DNA of 64,000 nt from Pseudomonadota bacterium (GTDB lineage: Bacteria > Cyanobacteriota > Vampirovibrionia > Obscuribacterales > Obscuribacteraceae): NCBI GenBank assembly GCA_021325555.1, contig JAJPGY010000023.1, positions 124,001-188,000 on the forward strand. Reading direction: 5' to 3'. Positions 8,762 to 17,213 of this stretch are shown here, in pieces; positions within the stretch are counted from its first letter, which is position 1, and each line of letters starts with the position of its first letter. Position numbers and translations under genes: made by a program. The notes under the pieces are model-generated. The model had not been told where the DNA came from. It saw nothing but the letters and a program-made list of their open reading frames with translations, and searched no databases.

Positions 8762-9706
8762 CTACCGGATCGCCGGCTGCTTCGGGGATCGGGCCTTGAG
8801 CGCCGCCTCCTGCTCCTCGAGCGCTTTCTTCTGGGCCTCCAGTGCCTGCTTTTGCGCCTCCAGGGCTCTCAGCTGGTCTTGCGTGGTGGCGCCGGCGGCC
8901 GGGGCCGGCCTTTTAATTGTCGTTAAGGAACGCGGACGGGCCATGGCCGCTCGGTAAGCCGCCATGCGCTGCCTGGCCAGCGCGTACCGCTTGGATTTGC
9001 GATCCACTGCGCCCAGGGCTTTGATCGCCTGCGCGTAATTCTTTGCCGCGGCCAGCGCCTCGGCCTCCTTCACCAGGCGCAGAGCCTCCTTCTCCATTTG
9101 CAGCTCGTCGATGAGGGCGCGCACGGCCCGGAAGTGCGGGGTGTCCGGGGTAATCGGCAGCAGGCCGGCCACCGCCTCGTCGAACTGATCGCTGTCTGCC
9201 AGGGTCTCGGCGCTGATGATGCGGTCCCTGGTGGCAATTTCGGTGTTTACGGCATCCTGGATCGGGCCCAGCGCCCGCTGGGCCATGCCCGCAGCCACCT
9301 CCCGCACGGCCGAGTCGACCAGCGCCTTGTTGAGCGGGGCGCCGGGCTGCAGGGAGAAATCCTGCTTGTTGGTCTGGACGGAGACCGTGTTCAGCACCTG
9401 CCCGTCCGTGGTCTTGATCAGCACGGTGCCGTTCACCTTGACGTTGCCGCCTACCTGATCCGGCTGCTCGACGATGTTGCAGACCACGTACCAGTCCGGA
9501 TTGACGGTGGAGAGCACGACATTCGGATTGCCGTCCAGTCCGGCGGCTATCTGATCGGCGGCTGCCTGCTCCTGACCGCTGCCGCCGCCGGGCACAACCG
9601 CTATGCGCACCGGCGGAGCCGCCGCCGCCGGCCGGGCGCACAAGGCTAAGCAGCCGAGAAGAAGCGCAATTCCTGAAAGGACCACACGCGATCTGGAGAT
9701 TTTCAA
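8762..9706 (-). CDS. Exported protein with C-terminal coiled coil, unknown function
   Basis: 314 aa. A signal peptide (MKISRSRVVLSGIALLLGCLALCARPAAA) leads to an alpha/beta domain at about 32-140 (VRIAVVPGGGSGQEQAAADQIAAGL, VNPDWYVVCNIVEQ, KVNGTVLIKTTDGQ). This recalls the small periplasmic domains that accompany CsgG-type proteins. A helical region (about 150-260) and a heptad-rich tail of alternating Ala-Leu-Glu-Gln-Lys (LRALEAQKQALEAQKKALEEQ) follow. I do not recognise the family. It lies 60 bases upstream of the CsgG-like gene on the same strand, so the two and the small TPR protein probably form one envelope operon. Confidence 0.72.
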   Translation of the reverse strand: MKISRSRVVLSGIALLLGCLALCARPAAAAPPVRIAVVPGGGSGQEQAAADQIAAGLDGNPNVVLSTVNPDWYVVCNIVEQPDQVGGNVKVNGTVLIKTTDGQVLNTVSVQTNKQDFSLQPGAPLNKALVDSAVREVAAGMAQRALGPIQDAVNTEIATRDRIISAETLADSDQFDEAVAGLLPITPDTPHFRAVRALIDELQMEKEALRLVKEAEALAAAKNYAQAIKALGAVDRKSKRYALARQRMAAYRAAMARPRSLTTIKRPAPAAGATTQDQLRALEAQKQALEAQKKALEEQEAALKARSPKQPAIR

Positions 9707-9725
9707 GCCATGCCCCCTGGTTGGT

Positions 9726-10133
9726 TTACGTAATCCGGTCCATCGCCTGATTGGCCAGGCGGTCTGCTTCCTTGTTCAGCTCGCGGCGCACGTGCACGAT
9801 CCGGAAGGAGGCGTACCGGGCCGCCAGCCCGCGCGCCTTTTCAAATAGCGGCTTCAGACCCTCGTTTTTCACCCGGTACTGCCCGTTCATCTGCCGTACG
9901 ACCAGCTCGGAGTCCGTGCGGACCTCGACCGACCGGCAGCCCATGGACAGCCCTTTCTCCAGCCCGGTTACCAGCGCCGTGTATTCGGCGACGTTGTTGG
10001 TGGTGACGCCGAGCGGCTCGCTGACCGTCAGAACGGAGCGGCCGTCACGCAGCAGCACGACGCCTATGCCTGCCGGCCCGGGGTTGCCGCGCGCGCCGCC
10101 GTCCGTGTAGATGATAAGCTCAGGCTCTGGCAT
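9726..10133 (-). CDS. rnhA: Ribonuclease HI family protein
   Basis: 135 aa, complete RNase H fold. The four carboxylates are visible: Asp11 in YTDGGARGNPGPAG, Glu50 in NNVAEYTAL, Asp74 in RTDSELVVRQMNG, and Asp124 in RELNKEADRLAN. The enzyme cleaves RNA in RNA-DNA hybrids. It lacks the basic protrusion of E. coli RNase HI and matches the short RNase HI-like type found in many Gram-positive and archaeal genomes. Its ATG overlaps the end of alaS by 14 bases, so the two are translationally coupled. Confidence 0.93.
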   Translation of the reverse strand: MPEPELIIYTDGGARGNPGPAGIGVVLLRDGRSVLTVSEPLGVTTNNVAEYTALVTGLEKGLSMGCRSVEVRTDSELVVRQMNGQYRVKNEGLKPLFEKARGLAARYASFRIVHVRRELNKEADRLANQAMDRIT

Positions 10134-12834
10134 TTACTTCCTGCGCGACGAGATCCTTGATCAAGGCAAGAGCCTGATCCAGCTTGGAGGGATCCTTGCC
10201 GCCGGCCTGGGCGAGCTGTGGCTTGCCACCGCCGCCGCCACCACAAACGGCTGCTGCCTGCTTGACCAGGTTGCCGGCGTTCACGCCCTGTTTGACCAGG
10301 CTGTCGGAGACGGCCGCCACAATAGACAGCCTTTCCGGCGCCAGCACGGTGGCCAGGACGGCCACGACATCCGGGCCGGACTGCCTGAGCGACTCGGCCA
10401 GGGCCTTGAGCCCGTCCGGGCTTACGCCGGCCACCGCTCGGGCGATCAGGCGGACCGCGCCCACGCGCTCCGCGCCGGCAAGCAGCTCCGGCGCGCGCGA
10501 CAAGGCCAGCTGTTCCTCGAGCTGCTGGGCCAGCTTCTCCTTGGACGCCAGCTGCTCCTGCAGCTTGTCGATCTGGGCCATAAGCTCGGCCGGTTTGATC
10601 CTCAGCTTGCTGGCGGCCCGGGAGAGGATATTCAGGTGGCTGCCGATGAACTGCCAGGCCCTGGGACCGGACAGGGCCTCGACGCGACGGACGCCGGAGG
10701 CGATGCTGCCTTCCGAGATTATTTTTATCGGCCCGATCTCGCCGGTGTTGGCCACGTGAGTGCCGCCGCAAAACTCCAGCGAGAAATCGCCCATGCGCAC
10801 CACGCGCACGATGTCGCCGTATTTCTCGCCGAACATGGCGATGGCGCCGGTCTGTTTTGCTTCCTCGAGCGGCATCTCTACGGTGGTCACCGGATAATTG
10901 CCGCGGACCCACTCGTTCATCAGCCCCTCCACGGCCGCCACCTCGCTGTCGTCCAGCTTGCGCTCGAAGGTAAAGTCGAAGCGCATCGTCTCGGGACCGA
11001 CCTGCGAGCCGGCCTGCACCACGTGCTTGCCGAGCAGCTCCCTGACCGCCGCATGGAAGAGGTGGGCCGTGCTGTGGTGCAGCACCGTTGCCTGGCGCCG
11101 CTCTTTATCGACCACCGCCTGCACCTTCTGATCCGGCTCCACCAGCCCGGACAGCGTCTTGACCCGGTGGACGTGCAAGCCTTCGTGCTTCCTGGTGTCC
11201 AGCACCTGAAGCGTGGCGTCGGGACCGGACAGCACCCCGGTGTCGCCCACCTGCCCGCCGGACTCGGCGTAAAACGGCGTCCGGTCGAGCAAAAGCTCGG
11301 CCTCATCGCCCTCCTGCAGGTGATCGACGAGCTTGCCCTTGCTAACAAGGGCGATCACCCGGCCTTCGCCCTGCGTGCCTTCGTAGCCGGTGAACTGCGT
11401 GGCGCCGTGCTCTTTCAGCACCCGCCCGAAGGCCTCCTCGCCGGTGATGATCACGTTGAACTTGCCGACCGAGGAGACCTCCTCGTGCTCCGCCCTTGCC
11501 TTGTCGAAGCCGGCCATGTCCACCTTCTTACCATGCTCGGCGGCGATCTCGGCGGTGAGCTCGACGGGAAAGCCGAAGGTGGCGTAAAGGTTGAACGCCT
11601 CGCTGCCCGGGATCTCGCCGGCCCCGTCGGCGAGCAGCGAATCGAGCAGTCCCATGCCGCGGTCGATTGTCCTGGCAAATCGTTCCTCCTCGTCCCTGAT
11701 TACGGAGGCCACCACCTGCTCCTGCCCGGCAAGTTCCGGATAGGCCTCGCAATAGAGGCGCACCACCGTCGGCACCAGCTTGTAGATGAACGGCTCGCTC
11801 AAGCCGAGCAGGCGGCCGAAGCGGGCCGCCCGCCGGATGATGAAGCGCAGCACGTAGCCGCGGCCGACGTTGCTGGTGCGCACGCCGTCGCCGACCAGAA
11901 AGGTGACGCACCGCGCGTGATCGGTGATGATCTTCAGGTAGAGGTTCACCTTGTCGGCCTTCGAGCCCGCCCAGTCGGGCCGGCGATGCGCCTCCGGCGT
12001 GTAGGTGACGCCGGCCAGCGCGGCGATCTCCTCCAGGATCGGGAAGAGCAGGTCGGTTTCGAAGGTGTTGCCCTTGTCCTGGAGGATGGTGGCGATCCGC
12101 TCGAGACCGGCGCCGGTGTCCACGTTCTTGCTGGCCAGCGGCGTGAACTTGCCGTCGGCGTCCTTGAAAAGTTCCATGAACACCAGATTCCAGAGCTCGA
12201 GATAACGATCGCAGTCGCACCTGCCGACCCCGCACTTGTCCGGGTCGGCGCTGCAGCCGTATTCGGCGCCCCGGTCGTAATAGATCTCCGTGCACGGCCC
12301 GCACGGCCCGGTCGGCCCGGGCGGGCCCCAGAAGTTGTCCTTGCGGCTCATCCGATAAATGCGCTCGGCCGGCACCCCGACCTTCCTGTTCCAGATCTCG
12401 AAAGCCTCCTCGTCGGCCGGAACCTCGCTGTCGCCGCCGAAAACGGAAACCGACAGCCGCTCGGGCGGCAGCCCGAGATCGTTTGTTACAAACTCCCATG
12501 CCCAGGGGATCACCTCTTTCTTGAAGTAGTCCCCGAAGCTGAAATTGCCCAGCATCTCGAAGAAGCTGTGGTGCCTGGCCGTGCGCCCGATGTTCTCTAT
12601 GTCGGAGTCCTTGCCGCCGGCGCGCGTGACCTTCTGGATTGTCACCGCCCGGGGCGGATCGGTCGGCGGAGCCTGACCGAGAAAGATGGGCACGAAGGGC
12701 ACCATTCCCGCCGAGGTCAGAAGAAGGGTCGGATTATCGGGAATGAGGCTGGCGCTGGGCAGATGCAGGTGACCCCTCTTGTCCCGAAAGTACGAGACAA
12801 AGCGCTGGCGAATCTGGTTGCCGGTCAGATGCAT
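10120..12834 (-). CDS. alaS: Alanyl-tRNA synthetase
   Basis: 904 aa, full length. The N-terminus MHLTGNQIRQRFVSYFRDKRGH and class II motifs TSAGMVPFVPIFLG and RTARHHSFFEMLGNFSFGDYFKKE mark the aminoacylation domain. The editing domain has the metal-binding HSTAHLFHAAV and FCGGTHVANTGEIG. The C-terminal DHHA1 domain ends in CGGGGGGKPQLAQAGG. It charges tRNA-Ala and clears mischarged Ser and Gly. ATG 12834 is chosen because GGGAGG lies about five bases upstream and family members start here; the frame is open to 12885 without meaning. It is followed by rnhA with an overlap. Confidence 0.98.
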   Translation of the reverse strand: MHLTGNQIRQRFVSYFRDKRGHLHLPSASLIPDNPTLLLTSAGMVPFVPIFLGQAPPTDPPRAVTIQKVTRAGGKDSDIENIGRTARHHSFFEMLGNFSFGDYFKKEVIPWAWEFVTNDLGLPPERLSVSVFGGDSEVPADEEAFEIWNRKVGVPAERIYRMSRKDNFWGPPGPTGPCGPCTEIYYDRGAEYGCSADPDKCGVGRCDCDRYLELWNLVFMELFKDADGKFTPLASKNVDTGAGLERIATILQDKGNTFETDLLFPILEEIAALAGVTYTPEAHRRPDWAGSKADKVNLYLKIITDHARCVTFLVGDGVRTSNVGRGYVLRFIIRRAARFGRLLGLSEPFIYKLVPTVVRLYCEAYPELAGQEQVVASVIRDEEERFARTIDRGMGLLDSLLADGAGEIPGSEAFNLYATFGFPVELTAEIAAEHGKKVDMAGFDKARAEHEEVSSVGKFNVIITGEEAFGRVLKEHGATQFTGYEGTQGEGRVIALVSKGKLVDHLQEGDEAELLLDRTPFYAESGGQVGDTGVLSGPDATLQVLDTRKHEGLHVHRVKTLSGLVEPDQKVQAVVDKERRQATVLHHSTAHLFHAAVRELLGKHVVQAGSQVGPETMRFDFTFERKLDDSEVAAVEGLMNEWVRGNYPVTTVEMPLEEAKQTGAIAMFGEKYGDIVRVVRMGDFSLEFCGGTHVANTGEIGPIKIISEGSIASGVRRVEALSGPRAWQFIGSHLNILSRAASKLRIKPAELMAQIDKLQEQLASKEKLAQQLEEQLALSRAPELLAGAERVGAVRLIARAVAGVSPDGLKALAESLRQSGPDVVAVLATVLAPERLSIVAAVSDSLVKQGVNAGNLVKQAAAVCGGGGGGKPQLAQAGGKDPSKLDQALALIKDLVAQEVNARA

Positions 12835-13092
12835 TACTCCCTCCCTTGGCGAGCACAGGCGCCCGCAACCCGAAAGGCTTGCCACAGGGCGACCGTGGAT
12901 TTCTCAGTATAGCAATGAGCGGGCTTGGCGGTGCGTTGATATACTGGCCGTAAATTGGGCATGATTCCAATGGCACCTTGGTCGATCTGAAAGCCTGTCT
13001 CGAATCCCGTGAAGGTTGTCCTGCGAGGGGGAAGAAAGCGTTCTGAAACTGGCGGGCTGCCGGATCTGTTGGTGCGGTACGGGGGGGCGGTA

Positions 13093-13593
13093 TTGAACAA
13101 CAGCAGCAACAACCATACTTGCAGCTTCTGCGGGCGGGCCCTCAGATCCGGAACCGTCTGCGTCAACTGCACCCTGAGCGACATGAGGCTCGTCGATACG
13201 CTGGCCGAGCGCGCCCCCGGAGAACGGCTCCTGCATCACGGGCTGCCGGTCGAGGCTTACCTCTGCGACCTCCTCGGCCAGCGCAAGATTCCTATCCTGA
13301 CCGCCAAGTGCAAGATCGGTCGCGACCCGACCAACCAGGTGGTCGTGAAGGACGATCAGTATACCTCCCGCTTTCACGCCTGGATAACCTTCGATGACGG
13401 GCACTTTTTCGTCGAGGACCTCGGCAGCACAAACGGCACCTTGCTCAACGGCAGCCCGCTGACCAGCCGGCGTCCCCTGGTCAACGGCGACCACCTGCGA
13501 ATCGGGCGGACGGAATTTACCTTCGCCCTGACGACAGCCGGCGTCGGCGGTGCCGCCGAGTCCGCCGGGCGGTCTGCCGGCGAGATAAGCTAG
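13093..13593 (+). CDS. Zinc-ribbon FHA-domain protein
   Basis: About 166 aa from TTG 13093, which follows a G-rich stretch; the frame is open back to GTG 13009, but those 28 residues look non-coding. An N-terminal zinc ribbon (CSFCGR...CVNC) precedes a forkhead-associated domain: CKIGRDPTNQVVV, YTSRFHAWITF, FFVEDLGSTNGTLLNG, and LVNGDHLRIGRTEFTF. FHA domains bind phosphothreonine peptides, usually downstream of Ser/Thr kinases; no kinase is encoded in the window. It is divergent from alaS and cytoplasmic. The start codon is the least certain part of the call. Confidence 0.82.
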   Translation: MNNSSNNHTCSFCGRALRSGTVCVNCTLSDMRLVDTLAERAPGERLLHHGLPVEAYLCDLLGQRKIPILTAKCKIGRDPTNQVVVKDDQYTSRFHAWITFDDGHFFVEDLGSTNGTLLNGSPLTSRRPLVNGDHLRIGRTEFTFALTTAGVGGAAESAGRSAGEIS

Positions 13594-13800
13594 GGCGGCG
13601 GCCAGCTCCGGCTGTCAGGAGAATGCCCGGGGCGTCAGGCTGCCGATGGTAAGGGCGGGCGGAATCTGCTATCTTTTTTAGCGCGGCGGCCCGCTTTATT
13701 TTTGCGGCCGGGGGGATGCCTTCGCACCTTGCCGGGGGCTCCTGCCGGCTCTTACGGCGGGCCCGGTCGTTAACGGAAGCGGGAGCAGGTTGCAAGCGGC

Positions 13801-14697
13801 GTGAATCTTCGCAAGGTACTGATCGTCTATAAGAAATCGACCTTCCAGATTCAGGCCGTCGAGCACCGCGAATCCCGCTTCATAAGGCTTATCGAGGAGG
13901 GGCATGACACCGTCACCCGGGTCAAGGTCGCCCACGAGGAGCACTACGATGTGCTGGAGGCGCTGACCAGGGAGCTTGCCGGGCGCGGCATCGAGGTGAC
14001 GGCCGTTGCCAGGGCCGACCTGACGCGGACTGTCAGCGACGTCGATCTGGTCATCTCGGTGGGCGGCGACGGCACCTTCCTTGACGCTTCCCATTTTGTC
14101 GGTGACACGCCGCTCCTGGGCGTCAACTCGTCGCGCTCCTCGAGCTTCGGCCACTTCTGCCTGGCCAACGAGGGCAACCTGATCGAGGTTCTCGACCGCA
14201 TCGCAGACGATGAGCTCGAGCCGTTGCGCCTGCTCAGGCTGGAGCTCGTCCACAACGGCTCCCTCCTGCCCGAGCCGGTGCTCAACGAGGTGCTAGTCTG
14301 CCACAGCAATCCGGCCGGCACAAGCCGCTACTTCATCCAGATTGGCGGTGAGCGGGAGGAGCAGCGGTCCGGCGGCATATGGGTCGGCCCGCCCGCGGGA
14401 TCGACGGGGTCGATCCGCTCGGGCGGCGGCACCGTTCTGCCGATAGCGGACAGGAGGTTTCAATATCTCGTGCGGGAGCCGGGCCCGCGCCCCTACGAGA
14501 GCTGGAAGCTCACCAGGGGGCTTCTGCCGGAGACAGCCGCCATCACCATCGTCTCGCAGATGCGCACCGGCGCGCTGTACATAGATGGTCAGCACATAAA
14601 CTACGCCTTTGCCCTGGGTGACGAGCTCGTGGTTCGGCCGAGCAAGCAGGATCTGCGCGCCTACGTGCGCGCCGACGTAAATGACATCTTCCGCTGA
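13801..14697 (+). CDS. NAD kinase-like protein (ATP-NAD kinase fold)
   Basis: 298 aa. The NAD kinase signature VISVGGDGTFLDASH is at 84-98, and GPPAGSTGSIRSGGG supplies the second conserved Gly/Ser-rich motif (TGSTAYxxSxGG in classical NadK). LLGVNSSRSSSFGHF and PEPVLNEVLV also fit the fold. The predicted reaction is NAD + ATP to NADP. It departs from bacterial NadK in several places and resembles the divergent NADK2-like branch, so another phosphorylated substrate is possible. The start is GTG 13801 with GGGAGCAGG just upstream. Its last 17 bases overlap the start of the MurT-like gene, so the two are co-translated. Confidence 0.82.
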   Translation: MNLRKVLIVYKKSTFQIQAVEHRESRFIRLIEEGHDTVTRVKVAHEEHYDVLEALTRELAGRGIEVTAVARADLTRTVSDVDLVISVGGDGTFLDASHFVGDTPLLGVNSSRSSSFGHFCLANEGNLIEVLDRIADDELEPLRLLRLELVHNGSLLPEPVLNEVLVCHSNPAGTSRYFIQIGGEREEQRSGGIWVGPPAGSTGSIRSGGGTVLPIADRRFQYLVREPGPRPYESWKLTRGLLPETAAITIVSQMRTGALYIDGQHINYAFALGDELVVRPSKQDLRAYVRADVNDIFR

Positions 14698-16081
14698 CGG
14701 CTGGCCACCGCTTGGGCTCTCCGACAGGCTGGCCATCGTGGCCGGCAAGCTGTCGGCAAGGGCCATCCGCGCCCTGGGGGCGGGACTGGGATCAAACCTG
14801 CCCGGCCGACTGGCCAGGAAGGTGTCGCCTGAAGTCTTGCGCAGGCTCTCGGCCCAGTGCCGGCTGGGCGTGATCGCGGTGTCCGGCACCAACGGCAAGA
14901 GCACGACCGCCGGCTTCATCTACTCCATCCTGCGCCGGGCCGGCCTCAAGATCGTGCACAACCGGCAGGGCGCCAATCTGGTCACCGGCATCACCGCCTC
15001 AATCGTGGAGGCGGCCACATACGACGGGCGCCTGGATGCGGACTACTGCCTGTTCGAGATCGACGAGGCGTCACTGCCGGTGGTGGCAGCCGAGGTGGTG
15101 CTCGGCCCGGTCGTGGTCACCAATCTCTTCCGCGACCAGCTCGATCGTTTCGGCGAGCTGGACACAACGGCCTCGCTCATCGGCCGGGGCTTGCTGGCCC
15201 ACAGGTCCCCGGCGATCCTCAACGCCGACGACCCCAACGTCGCCCAGCTGGCCGAAGGCTGTCCACGGCTCTATTACGGGATCGAATCGCTGTCCGGCCA
15301 ATCCACGCCGGCATCCGGCGCGGGCGCGATGGAGCTCTCCTGCTGCCCGCGGTGCAACAGCGATTACGAATACAGCCTGGTTTTCTACGGACAGCTCGGG
15401 CACTATCGCTGCCGTTCCTGCCGGCACGGGCGCCCGGAGCCGCGCGTCGCCGCCGAGAACGTTGTAGTCCAGGCCGGCTCCTCGAGCTTTCTTCTGCGCA
15501 TTGACGGGGAGCGGCTCAAGACGGCCATCACTTTGCCCGGGCTCTTCAATGTTTACAACGCCCTGGCCGCGGCCGCGCTCGCGTCTTTCCTGGGCATTCC
15601 CGCCTTGACCGTAATCGAGGGGCTGGAGAACTACTCCACCTTGTTCGGGCGCTCGGAGCGGCTCAGCGTCGGCGATAAGACCGTTCTCATCCAGCTCATC
15701 AAGAACCCGGCCGGCGCTACCCAGGTAGTGAGCTCCGCTGCTGCCGATCCCGCCGGGCGCCTGCTTATCGCGATCAACGACAATCTGGCCGACGGGCGTG
15801 ATGTCTCCTGGCTCTGGGACGCGGAATTTGAGCTTCTGTCGGGACACAAGAAAGTGATTGTGGTGAGCGGGCAGCGCGCGCACGACATGGCCGTGCGCTT
15901 GAAGTATGCGGGAGTGGAGCCAGCCTTGATAGAGGTGGTGCCATCCCTGGAAAAGGCCGTCGGCAGGATGCTCGAACGGGTCTCGGCCGGCGAGACGCTG
16001 TGGATCCTGCCGACCTATACCTGTCTTCTCGAGCTGCAGAAGATCCTCAAGGCAAGAGGATATCTGCTTGCGGGGACATGA
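14681..16081 (+). CDS. MurT-like Mur ligase (lipid II isoglutaminyl synthase ligase subunit)
   Basis: 466 aa. The Mur ligase P-loop VSGTNGKSTTAG is at residues 68-78. A Cys4 zinc ribbon is inserted in the central domain (C222, C225, C244, C247), a MurT hallmark. The C-terminal DUF1727 domain is visible at FGRSERLS, IKNPAGATQVV and LLIAINDNLADGRDVSWLWDAEFE. MurT with the glutaminase GatD amidates the alpha-carboxyl of D-Glu in lipid II. GatD normally lies next to MurT but is not in this window; the following gene is an unrelated TPR protein on the other strand. It overlaps the NAD kinase-like gene by 17 bases. Confidence 0.9.
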   Translation: MTSSADGWPPLGLSDRLAIVAGKLSARAIRALGAGLGSNLPGRLARKVSPEVLRRLSAQCRLGVIAVSGTNGKSTTAGFIYSILRRAGLKIVHNRQGANLVTGITASIVEAATYDGRLDADYCLFEIDEASLPVVAAEVVLGPVVVTNLFRDQLDRFGELDTTASLIGRGLLAHRSPAILNADDPNVAQLAEGCPRLYYGIESLSGQSTPASGAGAMELSCCPRCNSDYEYSLVFYGQLGHYRCRSCRHGRPEPRVAAENVVVQAGSSSFLLRIDGERLKTAITLPGLFNVYNALAAAALASFLGIPALTVIEGLENYSTLFGRSERLSVGDKTVLIQLIKNPAGATQVVSSAAADPAGRLLIAINDNLADGRDVSWLWDAEFELLSGHKKVIVVSGQRAHDMAVRLKYAGVEPALIEVVPSLEKAVGRMLERVSAGETLWILPTYTCLLELQKILKARGYLLAGT

Positions 16082-16093
16082 CCCGGCGGGAAG

Positions 16094-17152
16094 CTAGCGG
16101 GCGGTCCCGCCGGACCTGGAGCCGCTCAGGGCGGACATGCGATCCTGCGCGCGTTTCAGCTTGGGCGAGATCTCCAGCGCCTGCTTGTAGTGCGCTATCG
16201 CCTCGGCCGTGTTGCCCTTCTTCTCCAGCAGCTCGGCGTATTCCACATGGGCCGTCGCATCCTGCGGCGTCAGGCGGATTGCTTCCTGGAACTCTTTTTC
16301 GGCGCCCGGCAGGTCTCCCGACTTTTCCAGGGCCAGCGCCAGACGGCGGTGGGCAGGCGCCAGCTGGGGGAAAACCTTGATAGCCTTTTTCTCCTCGGTG
16401 ATCGCCCCTTTGTAGTCTCCCTTCTCCAGAAGCATCCAGCCCAGACCGAAGTGAGCCTTGGGGTGGTTGGGCGAGATCTTGAGCGCGGTCTGGAACGATC
16501 TGATCGCCGATTGGCGGTCGCCGAGATCGGCCTGGGCGTTGCCCATGTTGATGTAGGCTTCCGGGAGATTCTTGTTCAGCTCGAGCGCTTTCTGCTCTGC
16601 CTGAATGGCCTCTTTGAACTGCCCCTTGAGCGAGTACACCGCGCCCATGTTCATGTATGGCGCCGGCTCCTTCGGGTCCATCTCCGAGGCTTTCTTGTAG
16701 GCCGCCAGCGAATCGTCGAGCCTGCCGGCGCTGGCAAGAGCCAGACCCAGATCCAGGTGCGATCGCAGGCTCGTCGGCTTCAGGGCCACCGCCTGCTGGA
16801 ACTCTGCTATCGCTTCCTCGAGCTTGTTCTGGTTCGTGTAGATCTGACCGAGGATGACGTGGGGCAGGAAGTACTTCGGATCCAGCTTGACGGCGGTCTT
16901 CTCCTCCAGTATGGCCGTCTCATAATCGTCCTTTACGGCATAAGTCGCCCCCAGCCTCTCATGGGCTCTGGCATTATCCGGCTCCAGGCGCACCGCTTCC
17001 CTGAATTCGTCCAGGGCCCTGTCCACCCTGGTGCCGGAGAGAAAGGAGTCACCCTGCTTTATGTGGGCGTCAGCGGTATCGGCCGCCCGGGCAGCGCCCC
17101 ATGCGTACCCGGCAAGAACCGCCACCGCAAGCAGGGGTCTCAATGTCCTCAT
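16094..17152 (-). CDS. Exported TPR-repeat protein
   Basis: 352 aa with a signal peptide (cleavage likely after WGAARA, near residue 23) and about nine consecutive 34-residue TPRs covering the rest, for example AHERLGATYAVKDDYETAILEEKTAVKLDP and AYINMGNAQADLGDRQSAIRSFQTALKISP. It is probably a periplasmic protein-binding scaffold. GAGGTG lies seven bases before the ATG and supports the start. Its 3' end is 12 bases from the convergent MurT-like gene, and it is divergent from the TPR gene at 17214. The partner is unknown. Confidence 0.88.
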   Translation of the reverse strand: MRTLRPLLAVAVLAGYAWGAARAADTADAHIKQGDSFLSGTRVDRALDEFREAVRLEPDNARAHERLGATYAVKDDYETAILEEKTAVKLDPKYFLPHVILGQIYTNQNKLEEAIAEFQQAVALKPTSLRSHLDLGLALASAGRLDDSLAAYKKASEMDPKEPAPYMNMGAVYSLKGQFKEAIQAEQKALELNKNLPEAYINMGNAQADLGDRQSAIRSFQTALKISPNHPKAHFGLGWMLLEKGDYKGAITEEKKAIKVFPQLAPAHRRLALALEKSGDLPGAEKEFQEAIRLTPQDATAHVEYAELLEKKGNTAEAIAHYKQALEISPKLKRAQDRMSALSGSRSGGTAR

Positions 17153-17183
17153 CTCGCTTCACCTCATGATCGAACAGCCACGT

Positions 17184-17189
17184 ATTATA
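17184..17189 (-). promoter_or_regulatory. TATAAT -10 element of the exported TPR gene
   Basis: Perfect TATAAT on the minus strand, about 30 bases before the ATG at 17152, in the 61-base divergent gap. No good -35 lies at the usual distance. Confidence 0.35.
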
Positions 17190-17213
17190 TAAGGGGCAGA
17201 TGGATCATCCGTT

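Noticed and set aside
10111..12912. 933-residue plus-strand frame antisense to alaS
   Set aside because: Codon-pattern shadow of alaS in high-G+C DNA; composition is His/Gly/Leu-rich and no domain appears, while the minus strand encodes a complete AlaS.
13660..13730. Terminator-like T-rich hairpin after the FHA gene
   Set aside because: The arms around the T-rich loop do not pair well and no U-tract follows a stable stem.
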